Assembly (NCBI RefSeq): GCF_900105115.1
Contig: NZ_FNRV01000001.1
Location: 3,395,501 to 3,459,500 of the forward strand
Length of the DNA stretch: 64,000 nt
Direction of reading: 5' to 3'
From: Pseudomonas mohnii
GTDB taxonomy: Bacteria > Pseudomonadota > Gammaproteobacteria > Pseudomonadales > Pseudomonadaceae
Shown here: positions 15,412 to 23,563 of the stretch, piece after piece
Numbering within the stretch: position 1 is the first letter of the stretch
Layout: each line of letters opens with the position of its first letter
The notes under the pieces: model-generated
Told to the model about the DNA's origin: nothing
Seen by the model: only the letters and a program-made list of their open reading frames with translations
Database searches by the model: none
Made by a program: the position numbers and the translations under genes

Positions 15412-17220
15412 ATGACTAAAAAGATCTTCGTTACCGACACCATCCTGCGCGACGCCCACCAATCGCTGCTCGCCACGCGCATGCGCACCGAAGACATGCT
15501 GCCGATCTGCGACAAGCTCGACAAAGTCGGCTACTGGTCGCTGGAGTGCTGGGGCGGCGCGACTTTCGACGCCTGCGTCCGCTTCCTCAAAGAAGACCCG
15601 TGGGAGCGTCTGCGTCAACTGCGCGCCGCGTTGCCTAACACCCGCCTGCAAATGCTCCTGCGCGGCCAGAACCTGTTGGGCTACCGCCACTACAGCGACG
15701 ACGTGGTCAGGGCGTTCGTGGCCAAGGCGGCGGTCAATGGCATCGACGTATTCCGTATCTTCGACGCCATGAACGACGTGCGTAACCTGCGCGTAGCCAT
15801 CGAAGCGGTGAAAGCCGCCGGCAAACACGCCCAGGGCACCATCGCCTACACCACCAGCCCGGTGCACACCATCGACGCGTTCGTGGCGCAAGCCAAGCAA
15901 ATGGAAGCCATGGGCTGCGACTCGGTGGCGATCAAGGACATGGCCGGCCTGCTGACGCCGTACGCCACCGGCGAATTGGTCAAGGCCTTGAAATCCGAGC
16001 AGTCGCTGCCCGTATTCATTCACTCCCACGACACCGCGGGTCTGGCCGCGATGTGCCAGCTCAAGGCGATCGAAAACGGCGCCGACCACATCGACACCGC
16101 GATCTCCAGCTTCGCCTCTGGCACCAGCCACCCGGGCACCGAGTCGATGGTTGCCGCCCTGAAAGGCACCGAGTTCGACACCGGCCTGAATCTGGAACTG
16201 CTGCAAGAGATCGGCCTGTACTTCTACGCCGTGCGCAAGAAATACCACCAGTTCGAAAGCGAATTCACCGCCGTCGACACCCGTGTTCAAGTCAACCAGG
16301 TTCCGGGCGGGATGATTTCCAACCTGGCCAACCAGTTGAAAGAGCAGGGCGCTTTGAACCGTATGGGCGAAGTGCTGGCTGAAATCCCGCGCGTTCGCGA
16401 AGACCTCGGTTTCCCGCCGCTGGTGACCCCGACCTCGCAGATCGTTGGCACCCAGGCGTTCTTCAACGTGCTCGCCGGTGAGCGTTACAAGACCATCACC
16501 AACGAAGTGAAGCTCTATCTGCAAGGCGGTTACGGCAAGGCGCCGGGCACCGTGAACGAGCAACTGCGTCGCCAGGCCATCGGCAGCGAAGAGGTTATCG
16601 ACGTTCGCCCGGCCGACCTGCTCAAGCCGGAAATGGCCAAACTGCGTGCCGACATCGGTGCCCTGGCCAAGTCTGAAGAGGATGTGCTGACCTTCGCCAT
16701 GTTCCCGGACATTGGCCGCAAGTTCCTTGAAGAACGTGCCGCTGGCACCCTGACGCCGGAAGTGTTGTTGCCTATTCCAGAAGCCGGCGGCATGGCCTCG
16801 GCGGGCGGCGAAGGCGTACCGACCGAATTCGTCATTGACGTCCATGGCGAAACTTACCGCGTCGACATCACCGGCGTGGGCGTGAAGGCCGAAGGCAAGC
16901 GTCACTTCTACCTGTCCATCGATGGCATGCCGGAAGAAGTCGTGTTCGAGCCGCTCAACGAGTTCGTCAGCGGCGGCAGCAGCAAGCGCAAGCAAGCCAC
17001 TGAGCCGGGACACGTCAGCACCACCATGCCGGGCAACATCGTCGACGTGTTGGTCAAGGAAGGCGACACCGTCAAGGCTGGCCAGGCTGTGCTGATCACC
17101 GAAGCGATGAAGATGGAAACCGAAGTCCAGGCCGCCATCGCCGGTAAGGTCACTGCCATTCACGTGGCCAAGGGTGACCGGGTGAATCCGGGCGAGATCC
17201 TGATCGAGATCGAAGGCTGA
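15412..17220 (+). CDS. pycB: Pyruvate carboxylase subunit B (oadA-like)
   Basis: 602-residue subunit with a carboxyltransferase domain and a C-terminal biotinyl domain, transferring the carboxyl group from biotin to pyruvate. Visible: TDTILRDAHQSLLATRMRTED at the start (HMGL-like metal site), FRIFDAMNDVRNL, KDMAGLLTPY, a SHDTAGL motif, FASGTSHPGTESMVAAL, then a conserved carboxylase domain. The EAMKMETEV biotin-lysine motif has the lysine at residue 567. It is often annotated as oxaloacetate decarboxylase alpha (oadA), but no beta or gamma membrane subunits are present, so the carboxylase role is preferred. AGGAG precedes the ATG. The operon ends at the 17253-17279 terminator. Confidence 0.94.
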   Translation: MTKKIFVTDTILRDAHQSLLATRMRTEDMLPICDKLDKVGYWSLECWGGATFDACVRFLKEDPWERLRQLRAALPNTRLQMLLRGQNLLGYRHYSDDVVRAFVAKAAVNGIDVFRIFDAMNDVRNLRVAIEAVKAAGKHAQGTIAYTTSPVHTIDAFVAQAKQMEAMGCDSVAIKDMAGLLTPYATGELVKALKSEQSLPVFIHSHDTAGLAAMCQLKAIENGADHIDTAISSFASGTSHPGTESMVAALKGTEFDTGLNLELLQEIGLYFYAVRKKYHQFESEFTAVDTRVQVNQVPGGMISNLANQLKEQGALNRMGEVLAEIPRVREDLGFPPLVTPTSQIVGTQAFFNVLAGERYKTITNEVKLYLQGGYGKAPGTVNEQLRRQAIGSEEVIDVRPADLLKPEMAKLRADIGALAKSEEDVLTFAMFPDIGRKFLEERAAGTLTPEVLLPIPEAGGMASAGGEGVPTEFVIDVHGETYRVDITGVGVKAEGKRHFYLSIDGMPEEVVFEPLNEFVSGGSSKRKQATEPGHVSTTMPGNIVDVLVKEGDTVKAGQAVLITEAMKMETEVQAAIAGKVTAIHVAKGDRVNPGEILIEIEG

Positions 17221-17252
17221 TTTAACAGCCTCGATAAAACGCTTTAAACCTC

Positions 17253-17279
17253 GGGGGGGCATGTGCTCCCCTTTTTTTT
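17253..17279 (+). terminator. Rho-independent terminator of pycAB
   Basis: GC hairpin from a seven-G run (17253-17259) and CTCCCC, followed by eight T residues, 33 bases after the pycB stop. Confidence 0.85.
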
Positions 17280-17328
17280 GCGTTGTTGGCCGAGTCGTAT
17301 TTATGAAGTCACCACACTTCAAGTGAAC

Positions 17329-18165
17329 TCATCGGTTATGCAAATACGCCTTCCCGTAGTGCCGCTCCATTCTTGCCTGAATCAACTCCAATCCAATCGA
17401 CATCAGCCAGTAAATCACCGCCGCAGTCGTCAGCATCTCAATGTACCGATAGCTCGACCGCCCATAGGATTGCGCCAAAAACATCACTTCCCAAACCCCC
17501 ATCACCGAGATCAGCGACGAGTCCTTGAGCATGGAGATGAACTGGTTGGTGGTCGGCGGGATGATGGTGCGCATGGCTTGGGGCAGGGTGACGCGCCAGA
17601 AAATCACGGTTTCGCGCATGCCCAGGGCCAGTGATGCTTCCCGTTGGCCATGGGGAACGCCGAGGATGCCTGCGCGAAAGATTTCGCTCAGGTAGGCGCC
17701 GTAGTTCAGCGACAGGGCGATGATCCCGGCCGCGATGGCGCCCGGTACGACGCCCAGTTGAGGCAGGCCGAGGTAGATCAACAGAATCTGTATCAGCAAG
17801 GGTGTGCCGCGAAAGAACGAGGCGTAGAAACTGGCGATGCCGAACGCCACGGCGCTTTTCGACAGCCGCCCCAGGGCGGTGATGAAACCCAGCAGCGATG
17901 AGGCGACGATAGAGCACAGGCACAGAAACAACGTCAGCGCCGCACCTTGCAGGAAGCCGTTGGGCGCCAGGTGCAGGCCGACGAGGTTGGGCAGTTTGTC
18001 GAGGATGATTGAGAACTTCAGGTCGAAGCTCAGGAAGAAGCTGGTGAACAACCCGAGCATGGCCGCCCAGGTCAGGTACAGCCGCGTGCGGAAACTGAAG
18101 ATCCGTTGCAGTCGTGACTCAGCCACCGGTTGCGGTGGCTGGAGAGGTTGCTGGAAAGAAGTCAT
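17329..18165 (-). CDS. Amino-acid ABC transporter permease (HisM/GlnP type)
   Basis: 278-residue inner-membrane permease with about five to six helices and the polar-amino-acid (His/Glu/Gln/Arg/opine) permease pattern: FYASFFRGTPLLIQILLIYL, ALSLNYGAYLSEIFRAGI, and the EAA loop GQREASLALGMRETVIFWRVTLPQAMR. The start ATG overlaps the stop of the binding-protein gene by four bases, so the two are translationally coupled. No ATPase gene lies on either side, so it must use an ATPase encoded elsewhere. Divergence from a homocysteine methyltransferase hints at a methylated sulfur amino acid as substrate, by inference only. Confidence 0.88.
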   Translation of the reverse strand: MTSFQQPLQPPQPVAESRLQRIFSFRTRLYLTWAAMLGLFTSFFLSFDLKFSIILDKLPNLVGLHLAPNGFLQGAALTLFLCLCSIVASSLLGFITALGRLSKSAVAFGIASFYASFFRGTPLLIQILLIYLGLPQLGVVPGAIAAGIIALSLNYGAYLSEIFRAGILGVPHGQREASLALGMRETVIFWRVTLPQAMRTIIPPTTNQFISMLKDSSLISVMGVWEVMFLAQSYGRSSYRYIEMLTTAAVIYWLMSIGLELIQARMERHYGKAYLHNR

Positions 18166-18983
18166 TTACTGATATCGGCGCCGATCCATTTTTGCGAGAG
18201 CTTGCTCAATGTGCCGTCCTGTTTCAACTGGGCGAAGACTTCACGTACTTTGCTGTCCCACTGGGCGTCACCCTTTTCAATGGCGACCGAGTTCGGCTCC
18301 GAGTACAGCGGGTCGCCGGCCAGTTTGAAGCGCTTGTCTTCGTTCAGGCGCGGTTGGGCGGTCACCAGGTTAGTGAGAATCGCGTCCAGTCGAACCCCGG
18401 CCCCCAGGCCCAGGTCCTGGAAGGCGACGTTGTCGGTGTCATACGGGGCGATCTGCACGTCTTCGAACGGGTACTGCAATTGCGTGTCTTCGGCGCCTTC
18501 GATCACCAGGTTTTTGTTCAGGTAGCTTTCGTAGCTGGAGGCGCTGGTGAGGCCAACTTTCTTGCCGCTCAGGTCCTTGGCATTGTGAATGCGTTCATCC
18601 TTGGCGTTCACCACGATCACCGCCGGCGAGGCGTAGTACTCGACCGGGAAGTCGAAGACCTCGGCGCGGGCTTTGCTCGGGGTCATGGAGCAGATACAGA
18701 TGTCGTAACGACCACTCCAGCGGCCAGCGGCAATCACATCCCAGGACGGGGTTTCGAGGCGCAGTTTCACACCCAGCTTCTCGGCCACGGCTTTAGCCAC
18801 GTCGACGTCGAAACCGTCGAGTTGGTTCTGGTCGTTGAGGAACGAGAACGGTGGATAACTTTCCATCAACACGCCCACCAGTTCTTTCTTTTGTTCGATG
18901 CGATCCAGCGTGGCGCCGCCAAAGGCTTGGGTGGAGGCAGCCAGAATCGTCAGGCCCAGGGCCAGTAGCGGTTGGAATTTCAC
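18162..18983 (-). CDS. Amino-acid ABC transporter substrate-binding protein
   Basis: 273-residue periplasmic family-3 solute-binding protein. A signal peptide (about residues 1-22, MKFQPLLALGLTILAASTQAF) precedes a mature two-lobe domain: YPPFSFLNDQNQLDGFDVDV, the GRYDICICSMTPSKARAEVF ligand-pocket region, and LSGKKVGLTSASSYESYLNK. It delivers ligand to the downstream permease, with which it overlaps by four bases. The ligand cannot be read from the sequence. Its start faces the homocysteine methyltransferase gene across 112 bases that contain a perfect 14-base palindrome. Confidence 0.88.
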   Translation of the reverse strand: MKFQPLLALGLTILAASTQAFGGATLDRIEQKKELVGVLMESYPPFSFLNDQNQLDGFDVDVAKAVAEKLGVKLRLETPSWDVIAAGRWSGRYDICICSMTPSKARAEVFDFPVEYYASPAVIVVNAKDERIHNAKDLSGKKVGLTSASSYESYLNKNLVIEGAEDTQLQYPFEDVQIAPYDTDNVAFQDLGLGAGVRLDAILTNLVTAQPRLNEDKRFKLAGDPLYSEPNSVAIEKGDAQWDSKVREVFAQLKQDGTLSKLSQKWIGADISK

Positions 18984-19070
18984 AGTCGATCCCTGATAAA
19001 AAAATGATTGTTATTAACCGATTGGTGCGTATTAAATAGTTATAACAACGACTCTGGTAGTGAGTTATTT

Positions 19071-19084
19071 TCATAAGCTTATGA
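19071..19084. promoter_or_regulatory. Perfect 14-bp palindrome in divergent spacer
   Basis: TCATAAGCTTATGA is perfectly self-complementary and lies 11 bases before the methyltransferase start, in the 112-base AT-rich spacer shared with the ABC genes. It is a candidate operator for a regulator encoded elsewhere. Confidence 0.45.
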
Positions 19085-19095
19085 GTGAATAGCAT

Positions 19096-19995
19096 ATGGG
19101 CGCAGCAAGCACAGTGATTCTGGATGGTGGCATGGGCCGCGAGTTGCAGCGCCGAGGGGCTCCATTCAGGCAGCCCGAATGGTCGGCGCTGGCCTTGAGC
19201 GAAGCACCGCAAGCGGTAGAGGCGGTGCACGCGGCTTATATCGAAAGCGGCGCGAATGTGATCACCAGCAACAGCTACGCGGTGGTGCCGTTCCATATCG
19301 GTGAAGAGCGTTTCGCCGCTGAAGGTCAGGCCCTCGCGGCATTGGCCGGTGAGCTGGCGCGGCGAGCAGTCGATGCGGCGGGCAAACCGGTGCGCGTGGC
19401 AGGTTCATTGCCTCCGCTGTTTGGTTCTTATCGTCCGGACCTGTTCGACGCCAAACGTGTCACTGAATTGCTGACGCCACTGGTGAAGGGGCTCGCGCCG
19501 CATGTTGACCTATGGCTGGCGGAAACCCAGAGCTCGATCGTTGAGGCGCGAGCGATACACGCCGGTCTGCCGAAGGACGGCAAGCCGTTCTGGCTGTCGT
19601 TTACCTTGAAGGATGAAGACGTCGACGAAGTTCCGCGTTTGCGTTCTGGCGAGCCAGTGGCCGAGGCGGCGGCAGTGGCGGTTGAGCTGGGCGTCGAGAC
19701 GTTGCTGTTCAACTGCAGCCAGCCGGAAGTGATCGGCGCGGCGATTGATGCGGCGCGGGAAGCGTTTGAACGGTTGGGGGTGAACATTCAAATCGGTGCG
19801 TACGCCAATGCCTTCCCGCCGCAACCGAAAGAGGCGACGGCTAATGATGGGCTGGACCCGTTGCGCGACGATCTCGATCCGCCAGGTTACCTGCAATGGG
19901 CGGCGGATTGGCGCAAGCGTGGGGCGAGCCATTTGGGCGGGTGCTGCGGGATCGGGCCGGAGCATATTGCTGTGCTTGCCCAGAAACTGGCGTGA
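19096..19995 (+). CDS. Homocysteine S-methyltransferase (MmuM-like)
   Basis: 299-residue zinc-dependent methyltransferase that makes methionine from homocysteine, in MmuM using S-methylmethionine as donor. Visible: LDGGMGRELQRRG at the N-terminus, SGANVITSNSYAV, the zinc cysteine in LLFNCSQPE (about residue 210), and the paired zinc cysteines in HLGGCCGIGPEHI near the C-terminus (about residue 283). Length fits MmuM. It is divergent from an ABC permease and binding protein that may import the methyl donor or a related amino acid. The start is the ATG at 19096; no strong ribosome site is visible. Confidence 0.88.
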   Translation: MGAASTVILDGGMGRELQRRGAPFRQPEWSALALSEAPQAVEAVHAAYIESGANVITSNSYAVVPFHIGEERFAAEGQALAALAGELARRAVDAAGKPVRVAGSLPPLFGSYRPDLFDAKRVTELLTPLVKGLAPHVDLWLAETQSSIVEARAIHAGLPKDGKPFWLSFTLKDEDVDEVPRLRSGEPVAEAAAVAVELGVETLLFNCSQPEVIGAAIDAAREAFERLGVNIQIGAYANAFPPQPKEATANDGLDPLRDDLDPPGYLQWAADWRKRGASHLGGCCGIGPEHIAVLAQKLA

Positions 19996-19996
19996 A

Positions 19997-20092
19997 GCCA
20001 TTCGCGGGCGGGCTTGCTCCCACAAGGTTTGGACTGGCCACGATAATGTGACCATCGCAAGACCCTGCAGGAGCGAGGCTTGCCCGCGAAGG
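19997..20092. repeat. Inverted pair of REP sequences (REPIN)
   Basis: Two REP copies in opposite orientation: TTCGCGGGCGGGCTTGCTCC at 20001 and GGAGCGAGGCTTGCCCGCGA at 20070. They fill the gap between the convergent methyltransferase and acetyltransferase genes. Confidence 0.85.
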
Positions 20093-20114
20093 CGCCCGTC
20101 CAGGCACTAAAGAT

Positions 20115-20786
20115 CTACCCGCGGCACTCTGCCAGGGTTTTCACCTGCCCCGATTCCGTCTGGTTCTCATCGCTCAACCAGCGCGCGAACCCGGCACCAA
20201 TCGCCGGCCATTCCGAATCGAGGATCGAGTACCACGCGGTATCGCGGTTCTGTCCCTTGACCACCATGTGCTGGCGAAACACGCCTTCAAAACTGAATCC
20301 CAACCGCTCGGCCGCGTATTTGGAGCGGGCGTTGGCGTTGTTGCATTTCCATTCCAGGCGCCGGTAACCCAGGGCGAATGATTCCTTGGCCAACAGGTAA
20401 ACCGCCTCGGTACTCTTTGGCGAGCGTTGCATCGGCGCGCCGAAGGTCACATGGCCGATTTCGATGCGACCCTGGGCCGGCACGATCGACATCAGGCTGA
20501 GAATGCCTTGAACCTCGCCTGTGGCTTTATCGATCACGCTGAAGAAGTACGGGTCGCTATTGGCCGCATGGTTGTTCAGCCAATCATTGAACGCGCTGCG
20601 CTGGGGGAAGGGACCGTAAGGCAAGTAGTCCCAGAGTTTGGGGTCGGCGCCCGGGCCTTGCAGGACTTCGAACAGACCGTCGCCGTGGCGCGCCGGGTCG
20701 AGTTTTTCCAGGCGGATGAAACGCCCTTCGATGAGTTGGACCGAGGGTGCCGGGACGCCTTTCCAGTCCGCGAGTGAAATCGACAT
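20115..20786 (-). CDS. GNAT acetyltransferase, RimJ/RimL type
   Basis: 223-residue acetyl-CoA-dependent acetyltransferase of the RimJ/RimL-like (Acetyltransf_3) group. Segments such as GRFIRLEKLDPARHGDGLFE, GILSLMSIVPAQGRIEIGHV, and the C-terminal RRLEWKCNNANARSKYAAER with LGFSFEGVFRQHMVVKG are typical. I chose the ATG giving MSISLADWKG because AAGGAG lies seven bases upstream; the longer frame to 20912 would run into the neighbouring gene. It is the last gene of a PaiB-GNAT-GNAT operon. Target unknown. Confidence 0.87.
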   Translation of the reverse strand: MSISLADWKGVPAPSVQLIEGRFIRLEKLDPARHGDGLFEVLQGPGADPKLWDYLPYGPFPQRSAFNDWLNNHAANSDPYFFSVIDKATGEVQGILSLMSIVPAQGRIEIGHVTFGAPMQRSPKSTEAVYLLAKESFALGYRRLEWKCNNANARSKYAAERLGFSFEGVFRQHMVVKGQNRDTAWYSILDSEWPAIGAGFARWLSDENQTESGQVKTLAECRG

Positions 20787-20803
20787 GTTGTTCTCCTTGA
20801 ACC

Positions 20804-21250
20804 TTAAATGGCTTTGCGAAACTGGATGAAACCGGGACGTTCGGCGATGCGCTCGTAGAGCTGGATCGCGGTGGCGTTGGTTTCGTGGGTCAGCCAATGC
20901 ACCTTGCAGCAACCGTCGGCCTTGGCTGTGGTGTAGACGAATTCAATCAACTGGCGGCCCACGCCCGTGCCGCGGGTTTCTGGCACTACCAGCAAATCTT
21001 GCAGGTAGCAGGAATTTTCGATGCTCCAGTTTGAACGATGGTAGATGAAATGCACCATGCCCACGGCTTTGCCGTCGGCCCAGGCCAGAGCGGCGTGGGT
21101 CGGTTCGTTTGTGGCGAGGATGCGCTGCCCGGTGCTTTGGGTGACGGCATCCGGCAATTCGGTGTTGTAGAAGCGCAGGTAGGCCTGCCACAACGGCAAC
21201 CACGCGGCGTGATCATCGGCGGTGACTGGGCGAATGTCGATTTGACTCAT
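20804..21250 (-). CDS. GNAT acetyltransferase
   Basis: 148-residue single-domain GNAT enzyme. The acetyl-CoA binding motif reads LVVPETRGTGVGRQLIE (Q/RxxGxG/A type), preceded by the beta-strand segment SIENSCYLQDL, and the end motif LTHETNATAIQLYERIAERPGF is typical of the family. It starts 10 bases after the PaiB-like gene and ends 17 bases before the next GNAT gene, so the three genes form one operon. Substrate unknown. Confidence 0.87.
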   Translation of the reverse strand: MSQIDIRPVTADDHAAWLPLWQAYLRFYNTELPDAVTQSTGQRILATNEPTHAALAWADGKAVGMVHFIYHRSNWSIENSCYLQDLLVVPETRGTGVGRQLIEFVYTTAKADGCCKVHWLTHETNATAIQLYERIAERPGFIQFRKAI

Positions 21251-21260
21251 GGCGAATTCC

Positions 21261-21884
21261 TTAGCGCATCAATTGGGCAAGGGTTTGGTCGTTGACTTCG
21301 GGGCTGGCGGCCAGGCCTTCACGTACGCCGGCGATGTCGGCGGCGCTGCGGTTCTGGCTGAGCTTGCGCTTGCCTTCCAGACGGTCGATGGGAATGGCGA
21401 AACCGACGATGGCCTTGAGCATGCCGTCGATGTAATCGGCGGGGGCATCGGCCACTGACCACGGTTGAGTGCGGCCAGCTTCATGGCGGTCGGTGAGGGT
21501 GCTGACGATGTCCAGCAGCCGCCCGCCATCGCTGAACGTTTCGGCTCGGCCATAGGCGTGTACGGCGACGTAGTTCCAGGTTGGCACGACTTTGCCGTGT
21601 TCGGCCTTGCTCGGGTAGAAGCCGGGGCTGACGTAGGCGTCGGCACCGGCAAAAATCAGCAGGGCTTCGGCACCGTCGCGCAGGTCTTTCCACTGTGGGT
21701 TGGCTTTGGCCAGATGCCCGTACAACGTGCCGTTCGAGCCTTGTTCGCAATGCAGCAGCACCGGCACATGACTGGCTTGCAGACCGCTCTCGCCCTGGGT
21801 AACCAATATGGCGAGGCGGGTGGCGAGGATCAGTTCATGCAGTTGGGACAACTCGTCGATGGCAAAAGCGCGCGGCGTGTACAT
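21261..21884 (-). CDS. PaiB-family FMN-binding protein
   Basis: 207-residue member of the PaiB / FMN-binding negative transcriptional regulator family, with a split-barrel flavin-binding fold. Recognisable parts are MYTPRAFAIDELSQLHEL at the start, the YVSPGFYPSK segment, VVPTWNYVAVHAYGR, and the closing GFAIPIDRLEGKRKLSQNRS. In Bacillus the PaiAB pair combines a polyamine acetyltransferase with this protein; here two GNAT genes follow in the same operon. I chose the ATG behind AAGGAAAATATCCCC. The gene is divergent from the MocR regulator, which probably controls it. Confidence 0.88.
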   Translation of the reverse strand: MYTPRAFAIDELSQLHELILATRLAILVTQGESGLQASHVPVLLHCEQGSNGTLYGHLAKANPQWKDLRDGAEALLIFAGADAYVSPGFYPSKAEHGKVVPTWNYVAVHAYGRAETFSDGGRLLDIVSTLTDRHEAGRTQPWSVADAPADYIDGMLKAIVGFAIPIDRLEGKRKLSQNRSAADIAGVREGLAASPEVNDQTLAQLMR

Positions 21885-21976
21885 GGGGATATTTTCCTTG
21901 GCGAATGTCTGCATCCTAGGCAGGCTATTGGTCTGTTGTAAGAGCCATTAACGACCAATTTCATAGGTCCATTGCC

Positions 21977-23530
21977 ATGACGGACGCGCCGCTTTCCTTG
22001 TCGTTCAATCCCGCTGGTATCGAACTCGACCGCCGCCAGGGGCTGAGCCGCCAGCTCTATCAGGCTTTGCGCCTTCGCGTCCTCGATGGGCGATTGGCCA
22101 GCGGTACGCGACTGCCGGCCAGTCGTGATCTGGCCGCAGCGTTGGCGATTTCCCGTAACAGCGTGGTGCGTGCCTACGATCAGCTCTATGCCGAAGGATT
22201 TATCGAAGGGCGCGTTGGTGACGGGACCTATGTGGCTCAGCTACCGCAAACCGCAATACCGGCAAAAAAACTATCCACAAAAGTATCCACAGGGTTGTCA
22301 ACAGGCTTACCCACAGCCTTATCCACAAATTGGCTGGATTTACCTGTGGTTTCATCCAGCAAAGTTATCCACAGCGATGCGTTGGCGCGCGTTGAAAAGA
22401 ACCATCTTGCGATGCCGCCGAGTGGTCCGCCGCGAGCATTTCGGGTCGGTGTTCCGGCGTTCGATCTGTTTCCCTTTGAGGTCTGGGCCAAGCTGAATGC
22501 GGCTTTCTGGCGTAAACCCGATCTGCAGCAGTTGTGTTACGGCGACCCGGCAGGCGATGCCCGATTACGCGGGTTGATTGCGGCCTACTTGCGCAGTTCG
22601 CGAGGCATGCAGTGCACGGCTGAGCAAATAGTGATCACCAGTGGTGCGCAGCAGGGGATCAGCCTTTGTGCACAGTTGCTGGTGGAGCCGGGTGACGGCG
22701 TGGCGATTGAAAATCCGGGGTATCGCGCGGCGGGCCATGCGTTTGCCGTCGCCGGTGCGCGGTTGCACGGGGTCGCCGTGGACAGCGAGGGCATCGACTG
22801 CGACGAGCTGGCCATGCTCAGTGACTGCCGGCTGACCTACGTCACGCCCTCGCATCAGTACCCGACAGGGGTGGTCATGAGCCTGGCGCGTCGTCTGGAG
22901 TTGCTGGCCTGGGCCGAGCGCACGCAGGGCTGGATCGTCGAGGATGATTACGATGGCGAGTACCGCTACAGCGGCGCACCGCTGGCTCCCTTGGCGGCAT
23001 TGGACCGGCAAGGCCGGGTGCTTTACGTCGGCACGTTCGGCAAGGTGGCGTTCCCTGCCTTGCGTCTGGGGTATCTGGTATTGCCGACAGGGCTGGTGGA
23101 TGCGTTTTCCCAGCGCCGTGCCGTTGATGTTCGCCATTCCGAAGTCAGCACCCAGGCGGTGATGGCCGAGTTCATGGCGGCGGGGCACTTCCAGCGACAT
23201 ATTCGCCGCATGCGCCGTGCGGCGTTGAGTCGGCGCAACACGCTGCTCAATGGTTGGCCGCTGGACATGCCCGGCGTCGGCCCGTTACCCACGGTTGCCG
23301 CCGGGCTGCACATGACCGTGCCGGTCGAGAGTGTGGCGCGCGAGCAGGAACTGATCGAATGGGCACGTGGTGTCGATGTCGAGATCAATGGCCTGAGCAG
23401 TTATTGGCTGCCGGACTCCGCCACCCCGATCGATCAGCGTGCCGGGCTGGTGCTGGGCTTTGCCGCGGTGCCCGAGAAATCGATCGAAGCGGCGCTGGCG
23501 CGATTACGCACGGTGTGGCGTGCCGGCTGA
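21977..23530 (+). CDS. MocR-family (PdxR-like) GntR-aminotransferase regulator
   Basis: 517-residue PLP-dependent regulator. The N-terminal GntR winged helix is at residues 15-85 (LSRQLYQALRLRVLDGRLAS, DLAAALAISRNSVVRAYDQL), followed by a linker and a fold-type I aminotransferase domain (about 150-515). PLP residues seen: DDYDGEYRY and the lysine in YVGTFGKVAFPALRLGY. The linker (about residues 98-120) is a repeat of four-residue units (LSTK, VSTG, LSTG, LPTA, LSTN) caused by 12-base DNA repeats that resemble DnaA boxes. It is divergent from the PaiB-GNAT-GNAT operon, its likely target. Confidence 0.9.
   Translation: MTDAPLSLSFNPAGIELDRRQGLSRQLYQALRLRVLDGRLASGTRLPASRDLAAALAISRNSVVRAYDQLYAEGFIEGRVGDGTYVAQLPQTAIPAKKLSTKVSTGLSTGLPTALSTNWLDLPVVSSSKVIHSDALARVEKNHLAMPPSGPPRAFRVGVPAFDLFPFEVWAKLNAAFWRKPDLQQLCYGDPAGDARLRGLIAAYLRSSRGMQCTAEQIVITSGAQQGISLCAQLLVEPGDGVAIENPGYRAAGHAFAVAGARLHGVAVDSEGIDCDELAMLSDCRLTYVTPSHQYPTGVVMSLARRLELLAWAERTQGWIVEDDYDGEYRYSGAPLAPLAALDRQGRVLYVGTFGKVAFPALRLGYLVLPTGLVDAFSQRRAVDVRHSEVSTQAVMAEFMAAGHFQRHIRRMRRAALSRRNTLLNGWPLDMPGVGPLPTVAAGLHMTVPVESVAREQELIEWARGVDVEINGLSSYWLPDSATPIDQRAGLVLGFAAVPEKSIEAALARLRTVWRAG
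22271..22373 (+). repeat. DnaA-box-like array inside the MocR linker
   Basis: Nine-mers at exact 12-base steps: CTATCCACA (22271), GTATCCACA (22283), TTGTCAACA (22295), TTACCCACA (22307), TTATCCACA (22319), plus another TTATCCACA at 22365. Two are perfect DnaA boxes (TTATCCACA) and three differ by one base; the one at 22295 is poor. All lie on the plus strand and in the coding frame. Confidence 0.8.
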
Positions 23531-23533
23531 AGA

Positions 23534-23554
23534 GGGCGGCCAGTCGTGCCGCCC
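23534..23554. terminator. Hairpin between convergent genes
   Basis: Stem GGGCGGC / GCCGCCC with a seven-base loop in the 33-base gap between the MocR gene and the convergent giant gene. No T run, so it is a weak terminator candidate. Confidence 0.5.
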
Positions 23555-23563
23555 ACGCGCACG

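Noticed and set aside
15412..17220. Oxaloacetate decarboxylase sodium pump subunit
   Set aside because: No beta or gamma membrane subunit genes are present, while a biotin carboxylase subunit gene lies directly upstream.
15343..17322. A 659-codon open frame opposite pycB, and similar long frames opposite uvrD, pycA, aspA and purK
   Set aside because: Shadow frames of well-identified genes, with low-complexity composition typical of antisense translation in Pseudomonas.
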